Shown here piece after piece: positions 56,302-64,000 of a stretch of DNA of 64,000 nucleotides (the stretch's first letter is position 1; each line of letters opens with the position of its first letter). The notes under the pieces were generated by a model. The model searched no databases. It was not told the DNA's origin and saw only the letters and a list, made by a program, of their open reading frames with translations. The stretch lies in contig NC_086349.1 in assembly GCF_036324505.1 (NCBI RefSeq), forward strand, positions 20,374,247-20,438,246, given 5' to 3'. The translations under genes and the position numbers were made by a program. The DNA comes from Eleginops maclovinus. Lineage: Eukaryota > Chordata > Actinopteri > Perciformes > Eleginopidae.

Positions 56302-59300
56302 GAAATCAACCACAGATTGATTTTAAAATAAAAGTCTTCTAAATCTTCCCTCAGTATCATTGTATTTTCAGAAACCGAATACTTTATTTATTTAACATTT
56401 ATATCACAAAAACTACATTATTTAAAAAAATGTTAGTGTAAATTAAACATTTATTTATTATTAGTGAACAAAATGTGTGAGTAGGGATTAACCTGCTTCA
56501 GAACATTCTGATAATACTCCACGTTCTGACTGTGGTATTATCAGTATTACCTGCAACCACTACTCCCCCCCCCACCCCCCCCTATAGCTGGTGCACACAC
56601 TGCACCCTCCCTGAACCTAGGTGGTGGGGGGGGGCTGCAGGTCTTTGGAGGGAGCTGAGGAATGTGGGTGATGGTTGCTAAATGAAAGCTGCGCTGCCAT
56701 CTCTGATAATTCACAGTCTCCGTGGGTGTGAGTCTCGGGCCAACACTAAGCAGAACCTTTTACAAGACTGAGAAAAAAGCACAAAGTGAGAGAGGGAGGG
56801 AAGAGAGCGAGAGAGACTCTTCAACAACATAGAGTTACACACAAAATCAACTCCATCATCACATCTCCATCTTCCGCGCTTGTGAAGACCGTAATGACAG
56901 CTGGCTTTGAAATGAGCAATATTAACTCCGAAAGTGAACATTACACCTAAAGCTGAGCTTGTCAAGTATCTTTGAGACTATATCTGTGGATAATACTTCC
57001 AGAAACTGCACAGCTGTTCCATTGTTAAGATGTAATAGAAAGATGATTTTTAGCGTACCTTATTTACAGTAATACGTTTTTATATGAACGTTTGTTTTTT
57101 TGCTTGCTTTTGTTTAACACTGTGTTACCTGCTACACTACACCTAGTCAAATGCCTTGTATTTGAAAAAATACTTTTAAACCAGATTATTTTTCACATCA
57201 ACAACTGATTTATATTCTGATTGAATAGACAAGTTATGTATCTGTGTAAAGAAATAGCTGATTAAAGGGATTCAAAAGCTTGAATTGCATGTCCTAAAAG
57301 AGCTTTTGAGCTTTAAATTCATTTAAGGTTTGGCCTCTGAACCTTCTTCTGATTGACTTGTAAGTTATACCGGGTGTCTGGTGAACATTTGTTGAGTCCC
57401 TTTCTCACCTGCTTATATTGTGCTTTTGCATGTATGAATGTCACACATGTACACACCCCTTCCTGTGATCAGTGCTGGGTGTTGGCTGGGTATTGTTAAG
57501 TCGCATAGAGAGCAGGATGGGGGGATTAAAGGAGGGGGCAGGTCACCTACTGCTGCGTGAACATGCTGAGAGAGGAGAAAAAAGAAACTCTGCTGACATT
57601 CTGCAAGGAGCCCTGTGCACTGTCCGGAAAGCTCCGGCAGTCTGATTTACATTGTTTGGTTTGAAATTGGATTGGCTTTTGAGTGCTGACTATTAATCAC
57701 ATCTTACTGTCTGTTTGGGAGAGGCTTTGGTTAATTACTCCATCGCGCAGACAGACTATATTTGTTTTTCCTGTTGATCAGTCAAGTTGTTCATTAATCT
57801 TGCAACAGATTTATTCAGGGTCACTTCAGGACAGCAGGAGCATGTGATCAATTTCAGTTAAATCACAAGAGACAAGTGAGTATAGTAAAGATAACTGTAT
57901 ATTATGCATGATTTTATGTAGGTATAAAGTATTGACGGAACATTTGTGCTGTTGGGACTCTATAGGGAGATTTGTTATGATGACATGGCTGATAAAATGA
58001 AGAATCTGCAGGACTGGGAGGAAGGGCTGTGCAAAATCTGATACGTGTGATGATACAGGGGTTATAATTCAATATATAGCAAGATGATAGGCTGACAATG
58101 TAGGTGCTGCTGACTATTGGATAAAATGACAAGAGCAAGGATTGACAGCTCCAGAAAGGACATCATAAATGGGCCTGTGTGAGAGGAGTAAATGCAGGAT
58201 GTATGAGGAACAAACCATATGCATGAGCATGCAAAGTAATAATCCCCCATGCTGACATTACAGTTACGAAGAAACATTAGACTGCTGTTTGTTTTTCTGT
58301 CCAGTCTTAAATTTGTTCTCTTTTAGCTCTGTTTGTGGTCTCCATTAACTACAGAGAAAAAACCTCTGGCTCTTTGACATTTTAAATGCTTCAGTGTGTT
58401 CATCCAGTACAGTGGAAAAAAGAGTTTGAGGTGTATATTCTATTAAACATCGCGTCCGTGTTCTCTCGCTTTGCTCTTTCCGTAAAAGACCACTCTATCA
58501 AACTCTGAAAAGGGGCCTGATGGCCTTAAAAGTCAATGTTTATAGACCCACTGTTGGGACCAGAGACTTCCTGCTAAAGTAAATGCCTGCCATGCTAAAT
58601 CCATCGTAAAGGGGGAGGAGAGAAATTATAAATAAAAGTTTCTGAATGTTCCATTAGTGCTCCTCTCATGCTTGCATGCTTGTCTAACTCTGGACCAGGA
58701 CATTTCAGATAGTGATGAGTTTGGATGTGGAGGGAAGGGGCAATGATGCTGCGGGGGTTTAAAGGGTGGGTGGATATGTTGTGTTTTATTTTTTTTTAGA
58801 TATCTTTATTAACTTGTTATACCATCACTAGGCTCTAAGGATCCAACGTTAGTCGGTCAATCTGTCCACCACTTTGGTTATTAGGACTGAAAATAAATCA
58901 GCTAATGGGTAAATTACCTTGAAGATGTTGTACAGACATCATGGTCCCCAGAGGATGAACTGTACCGATACTTCCTCCTGAATATTTCTCTAATACCACC
59001 ATGTTGCTGTACTCTGTTCAAGGATGAATTGCAATAACTTTCCGACTTTCCTCCAGCAGCATCAAATCTGACCCTCATAATTTATGACCAAATAACTACA
59101 GTAGCAAGTGTTAGCATGCTAACTAACATTATGAACCGGATCAACCGGATTTAGCTCAAATCACTATTAATATATTAAACTTAGAGGTCCCCTATTATGC
59201 AAAATGCACATCTTGATGTCTTTTATACATAAAGACGTGTCCCCGGTGTGTAAGGAGACTCTCAAAGTGTCAGAAAATACAACCCTCTCTCTTTTCCTTC

Positions 59301-59759
59301 TTACCCACATCTCTAAAAACAGGGGTACAAACGAGCTGTTCCAGATTTGCTGCGGATTTGACGTCATATCGTAAATGTGGGCTGACTTTACATTCAACTC
59401 CTGGCAACGTCCCAACCTATCATCCGCAATATACAGTCGCGAGCTGAATCCCCTCCCGCAGCTCTGTCTGTGTATTCAGCAGGATGTCTGAAGGAGGGAG
59501 TAACAGTGAAGTTGTTATATATATATATAATACAGGTAATGTCTCTGTTCTAGTGGTAAACTCTGAGAAGTGTTTCAGAAATAATGCTTGATGTGGTTTG
59601 GAACATAATATGGCGTTTACTCACGGCAGCGTTTATGCTGAGTATCTCCGTTAGAAACTTCTCTCTTCAGACAGAGAGCTGCATGCGCTCCAAAGGGGCG
59701 TGGCCAGTTTCAGCTCAAATTTAAAGCGACAACTGTTTTATTGAAATTATAACCTCACA

Positions 59760-60330
59760 CGACAAGATTGAATAATACAAACATTTTTAACATACCCCTC
59801 CCTCCCCCCTCCCCTTTCGGTCTAGTGTCTTACAATTCTTCTGGGTGCCTTTATTCTGAACTGAGCAGGCTCGCTATAGCCGAAGCGGCTCTCCTCCATG
59901 AGTCCAGTGTAGAACTTTTGGCTTTGTTCACCCGTGCTGTAGACACTTCTAGCATGACCACATCCGGAAAGTATTCCAGCCATTTTCTAGCATACAGTTT
60001 GTGAGGGGGTAACCAGCGTTGTACTATCAGTTTTTTGGCAGCCGTCAAGCCAGCCAACCAAACCTTGCGTTGTTTCTCATTCAGCCCCGAATGTGAATCG
60101 TCATTGAGCAGGAGGAGAGTTGGCTCCAGAGGTACAGGTTTGTCAATCATATTAGATAAAGTCACTGTTACCTTCCTCCAAAAGCCATAAACCTCTGGGC
60201 AGTCCCATACCATATGCTTAAATGTTCCCGGTGTGTTCAAGGAACACAAGTCACAGTTCATCTGTTTGGTATTTTGAGCAAAACACTTCACATATGTATG
60301 CATTGTATAGATATTGCCCTACAATATATT
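59760..60330 (-). mobile_element. 5'-truncated Tx1/L1-type LINE fragment
   Basis: Minus-strand 3' end of an L1-like element inserted in the piggyBac-like MITE. Boundaries are approximate; the coding remnant is listed separately. Confidence 0.7.
59851..60303 (-). pseudogene. LINE (Tx1/L1 clade) ORF2 C-terminal fragment
   Basis: 150 codons open to a stop, with the C-terminal cysteine/histidine knuckle of fish L1-type ORF2 (CDLCSLNTPGTFKHMVWDC) followed by FWRKV and the KVWLAGLTAAKKLIVQRW and STARVN segments typical of these proteins. The endonuclease and reverse transcriptase parts are absent, so it is a dead 5'-truncated copy. Confidence 0.8.
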
Positions 60331-61010
60331 GTTCAAATATAGCATAATAGGAGACCTTTAACTTCAGTAAGTTGTTAACAGCTCCTCAACTTCTAATATA
60401 TTGTTGAGCTTCTTTTAAAAACATTTTCCAAACAGGTATTTGCTGGCAGGTATAAATGTCTCGGATTATGTCTGACAGTGTGACAGTAAAATAAAGAGCT
60501 CAGTAAGTGTTATATAAATGATCAATACTAAGAACATAGTTTTGCTGTTTTCGTCAGTCTGGAGGTATTTCAGGTACTCTCCATTATTCAGTCATGCTGA
60601 TCATTTATTGATTAAGCCTGCGTATCCACCCTAAACTGGTGGGGGCTTTTTGTTCAAATACATTTTAATCTATGTTTTTTGTACCAGTGTTTTGCCCGTC
60701 CTGTCTACATCAGAGCGGCTCTTACATAATGCCATTTTGATATCCCGGGATTAGTCTGAGTTCCTCTCCTGCCCCCGTTGATGACGTCTGCTTTTACGGC
60801 AAAAAAAAAAGAAGAAGAAACTGTGTGATGTTCCAACGACGTGATGTTCAATCCCTGGTTTATTTTAGTTGCCACAAACCTTTTAGTCGGCAGTAATCAT
60901 ATTGGTCCTGAACTCTAGGGAGAGAGCAAAGAACATCACAATGCATGCGGGGGGTGGGGGGGATTGATTATGGTGAACTAGAACAGGAGAGGAATAAGTG
61001 ACGGTGGGGT

Positions 61011-61029
61011 GGGGGGGGGGGGGGGGGGG
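61011..61029 (+). repeat. G19 homopolymer in a G-rich stretch
   Basis: Nineteen consecutive Gs preceded by GGTGGGGT; earlier G runs lie near 60950. It could form G-quadruplexes and is a likely sequencing-error site. Confidence 0.85.
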
Positions 61030-61276
61030 CAAACTATTTGATTGTCGGCCATAACCAAACATTTCAGGAGCCAAATACTAAGTTTAATAATAGTTAAGAC
61101 AGTTTTCAACTAGTTAAGTGCCCATTACATTCTCACGGGTAAATCTGTAAATAAGTGAGTTAAGTCTTTGCCCACTTACAGGATTACAAATGGGGATGTT
61201 AATCCTTAAATGTTATATTAACATGTGAAAAATATTTGAAAGAAAATGGAAATATCTCTTGATTTTCTCAGTTTTC

Positions 61277-61930
61277 TTTTTTTTTACAAAAGCAAGTGAT
61301 ACAGAGCATGTCCATTCAGTTCCAATTCATGTAACGATATATACACACATGTTAACCAATCAAAATCTCCATTTCAATCCCACCACTCTCCCACCCACCA
61401 ACCCACCTACCACCCATTAGCCCCCTGAGTTACAGGATACACAGTACTTTAACAGTAAATACAGTATTTTTCATTGTTAAATTAGTGCAAGGGGCTAAGA
61501 AAACAAAAGGGAAAAACATACGTATATAAAAAAAAGAGAATACTAAAAAATATACCAATATATATATATTAAATGCGCACTGCTGTAACAACATACCCAG
61601 GACTCCAATCTTAGTCTTTATCAAGTGGATCACGTAAGGAGTCATAGTAGTCCAGAAAGGGTTTCCATGTAAAGGTTTGAGAGGAGCCTTTGAGTGTGAA
61701 CTTAAATTTCTCTAATTGTAAGAAGTACATAACATCTTTGAACCATTGAGAAAAGGGTGGAGGGGAATGTGGCTTCCATTTTAAAATAATCAAACGTCTC
61801 CCAAGAAGCGTAGAAAAGGCTATAACCACATGGGCGCTGTTTGGTAGGGATGCACTCGTTACCTTTGGTGTTAAACCCAAAAGGGCACAGACCGGGTCAG
61901 GCTCAACACGAGTTTTAAACATTTCACTAA
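61277..61930 (-). mobile_element. Second 5'-truncated Tx1/L1-type LINE fragment
   Basis: The minus-strand copy has its poly(A) tail at about 61285-61277 and a 3' untranslated part rich in GGTGGG. The upstream limit is approximate. Confidence 0.7.
61611..61922 (-). pseudogene. LINE (Tx1/L1 clade) ORF2 C-terminal fragment
   Basis: About 100 codons with the signature order LLGRRLIILKWK, then PPFSQWFKDVMYFLQLEKFK, then WKPFLDYYDSL, which matches the far C terminus of L1/Tx1 ORF2 in fish. It corresponds to a region similar in position to the 59851-60303 fragment but is a different copy. There is no catalytic domain. Confidence 0.75.
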
Positions 61931-62563
61931 AAGATTTAAAAATGTAAAAAGCTAGTAAAACAGTTTTACCTTACTTAATCTAGGATGTGCAATGTAAAGT
62001 GCAAGTTATAAGAAATGTTTTCAAGCTATGTATCTTGAAGAAGTCGACTCAGGCCTCTTAAAGATGTGCCATGGGCCGTCTGGCTGTAGTTTGGCTATAA
62101 CAGTTTAGATAAATGAGTGTGTTGTTGAACAGAGAGGAGCAGGTGCAGTAACGGCGTGCGCAGGTAGAAGGTAAACGCTGCCACGCAGAGCTCCTGGAGA
62201 GGCGGAGTGCTGCTGCGTAAACACAGGACCTCACTGTGTACTCTGCAAACCCACTCGCCCTTGCCCTCTTGAGGAAAGCAAGCAATTAGTTTGAGCCCGT
62301 GAGCGCAGACACATGGAGGTGAATCTCAACAGATAAATACTTAAAGTAGCTGCATTGCATTTTAAATACACATCTGACTGCACACACACATGCACAGTAG
62401 ACTGATGGAAGGCATTCACCTGCACACACACACATCCGGCTGCACGTTTCACTTTTGTCTCATGGCTGTTTTTGCTTGATCAGTGAGAGTAATGTAAACA
62501 GAGCTGAGCGCTGTGAGCCATCTGCCTAATGTCACTGTGGCCCATATCTGTCCTGCTCTCTGT

Positions 62564-62566
<3 letters not shown>

Positions 62567-62658
<92 letters not shown>
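62567..62658. repeat. (CA)46 microsatellite
   Basis: Perfect 92-base CA tract in the adcy6 intron. Confidence 0.97.
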
Positions 62659-62661
<3 letters not shown>

Positions 62662-64000
62662 CTCACATTGTCTCTTTTTTGTCCTCATCCTGCTCCTTTC
62701 CACTTATTTCCTTCCTACCCTCAACATCTGTCAGTCTTCTCCTCTGTCTTTGTTGTCTGTTATGCTGCTGGTTTATTTCCTCCCCTGTGCCTTGTTTACT
62801 TTCTTCTTGAGCTCATCTTTCCATTACACATCAGTTTCTATTCTTGTGTCTGCGATACTTTGTAGACTGTCACCGCCAGTCACCTTTATCCCCATTGCTG
62901 TTCTCCTTCTTTTTATAGTCTCCCTATCTATATTTCAGTTAGTTTATGCTCTTGTGTTTACATGCAAGTTCCCCTGGAACACGTTTCTTATGATATACTA
63001 TCAGGGGAAAGAAACGCTCTCTTCATGGGCATTTATTAGTTTGCACCCTGTTTTATAGTTAGTATTTTAAAGGTATTATCTTGAATTTTTTAATGGGACA
63101 TTTAAACTAAGATTAATTGAAGTTTAACTAATTGAAACTGCCTTGTCTACAGCACATTTTGAAAATGTAGAGAAATATGGGGATCAAAAGACTTAAAAAC
63201 CTGAAAACATTTGTGAGAAACAATAAACAATAAAATGTAGTTAAATAATCTAAAGTGATCTGGATGGCGTTTTTAATTTGGTGTTAAATGCGTGTTTTTT
63301 AAATAAAGTTAAGGTATTGAATTTAAATAAAACCACAAAACCCTTGACCTTTTGTGTATTTCCATTTTTACCCAGAAGATGTCAGTGTGTAAAAGATTCA
63401 GATCATTAATACTTCAGAGATTCAAAAGTGGAGTTTCTTTGCAAACACATATTATGGGCTGTATTGGTGTGAAGAATACCTATTTCACACATATCTTGAG
63501 GGTTTTTTTGAGAGTGAAAAGGCACATAAATGTTAGATAAAATGTAAACCGGGTAATGAAATGTATTGCTACCACTATCTTAAAGTAACCATGACAGAGG
63601 GAGCAATAACAGTCAGTCAGCGGTTCCTTTTCCACCTGTTTTTCCGGGAAAGTGAAGTATTCGGGATGTACTGCACATCTCTATCTATTGTTGAAACTCT
63701 CAGCATCTCTGTTACAATTTACTATGATTTAATATTAAATCTAAATATGAAGGAATATGTTTTCATCACATTTGAAAAGTGTAGATCCTGTTTACTTTTC
63801 TCTGTCAGTAATGACTACGGGTTTGATTCATGAAACTATTCTGTCCCTGAAGCAAGAACAACATCTCTGGAGAAATGGATAGTTTGTCTATGATGAGAAG
63901 TGACTTTATTTTACACCTGATTCCTTCTGTTACCTCACAGGATGAGCAGGATCCTCCTTTCCTTCCTTGTATCTTAAACTTGACGACCTCTCCCCCCCCT

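Larger units (their letters stand above)
59181..60361. mobile_element. piggyBac-like MITE with TTAA ends, interrupted by an L1 fragment
   Basis: The ends match as inverted repeats: TTAGAGGTCCCCTATTATGC at the left and TTAAAGGTCTCCTATTATGC read from the right (18 of 20 bases). The right TTAA (60358-60361) and mutated left TTAG suggest TTAA target duplication, as in piggyBac and some Kolobok elements. The interior includes a (TA)n run near 59516 and the L1 remnant. Confidence 0.65.
40845..64000 (+). other. adcy6: adcy6 intron following coding exon 1 (continues past window)
   Basis: No sequence resembling the expected next exon (the end of the sixth membrane segment and the start of the C1 domain) could be found on the plus strand, so the intron exceeds 23 kb. 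Apart from the mobile elements and simple repeats listed separately, 41000-42300, 42450-43990, 47480-49050, 49640-52230, 56310-59180 and 62660-64000 show no recognisable genes. The long hydrophobic reading frame beginning in the CA tract at 62567 is a read-through artefact. Confidence 0.7.

Noticed and set aside
62513..63058. 181-codon plus-strand ORF with Thr-His repeats and hydrophobic tail
   Set aside because: It starts just before and reads through the CA microsatellite; no splice sites, no family resemblance, composition explained by CA and pyrimidine-rich DNA.
40845..64000. Second coding exon of adcy6
   Set aside because: Searched by eye for the expected Cys-Thr-His-Tyr-Pro-Ala-Glu region and flanking helix; nothing found, so not reported.

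Overview
The window is vertebrate nuclear DNA, almost certainly from a ray-finned (probably percomorph) fish. Genes are split into many short GT-AG exons, there are long CA/GT microsatellites, and several dispersed repeats are typical of teleost genomes (non-autonomous hAT and piggyBac-like elements, Tx1-type L1 fragments). Three protein-coding loci can be read by their exons: ddx23 (+, 6020-11794, complete), cacnb3 (-, 30399-15640, complete) and the first coding exon of adcy6 (+, 39906-40844). Human 12q13 has the same neighbours (ADCY6-CACNB3-DDX23), with the same relative orientations, so this is an old conserved block.

Layout. 1-4860: gene-free sequence upstream of ddx23 with one decayed teleost repeat. 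4868-5033: ddx23 promoter and untranslated exon 1, with two ZNF143/Staf-like sites. 6020-11794: sixteen coding exons of the spliceosomal DEAD-box helicase; intron 15 carries a small hAT MITE with terminal inverted repeats and target duplication. ddx23 and cacnb3 are tail to tail, with poly(A) signals only about 420 bases apart. 12.8-30.7 kb: cacnb3, fourteen coding exons for a 562-residue calcium-channel beta-3 subunit with a long beta-1/2/4-like N terminus, plus a candidate alternative first exon. 31-34.7 kb: spacer with several copies of one AAGTAC-rich teleost repeat and a degenerate minisatellite. 34.7-40.8 kb: probable adcy6 promoter(s) and untranslated exons, a perfect 36-bp hairpin, then the first coding exon.

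40.8-64 kb is adcy6 intron, more than 23 kb with the next exon outside the window. It is a transposon nest: (CAG)25, a full-length hAT element with an apparently intact two-exon transposase and perfect 8-bp target duplication (43994-47469), a second hAT MITE, a 1.4-kb palindromic element whose two arms each carry a promoter-like block facing inwards (54873-56301), a piggyBac-like MITE holding a Tx1/L1 fragment, and a second L1 fragment.

Functionally, cacnb3 and adcy6 both act in membrane/Ca2+/cAMP signalling and ddx23 is a housekeeping splicing factor; nothing in the sequence shows co-regulation. The least ordinary items are the palindromic element, the intact hAT transposon, the perfect hairpin and the candidate alternative cacnb3 N terminus. 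No CRISPR, prokaryotic operon, tRNA or rRNA was seen.
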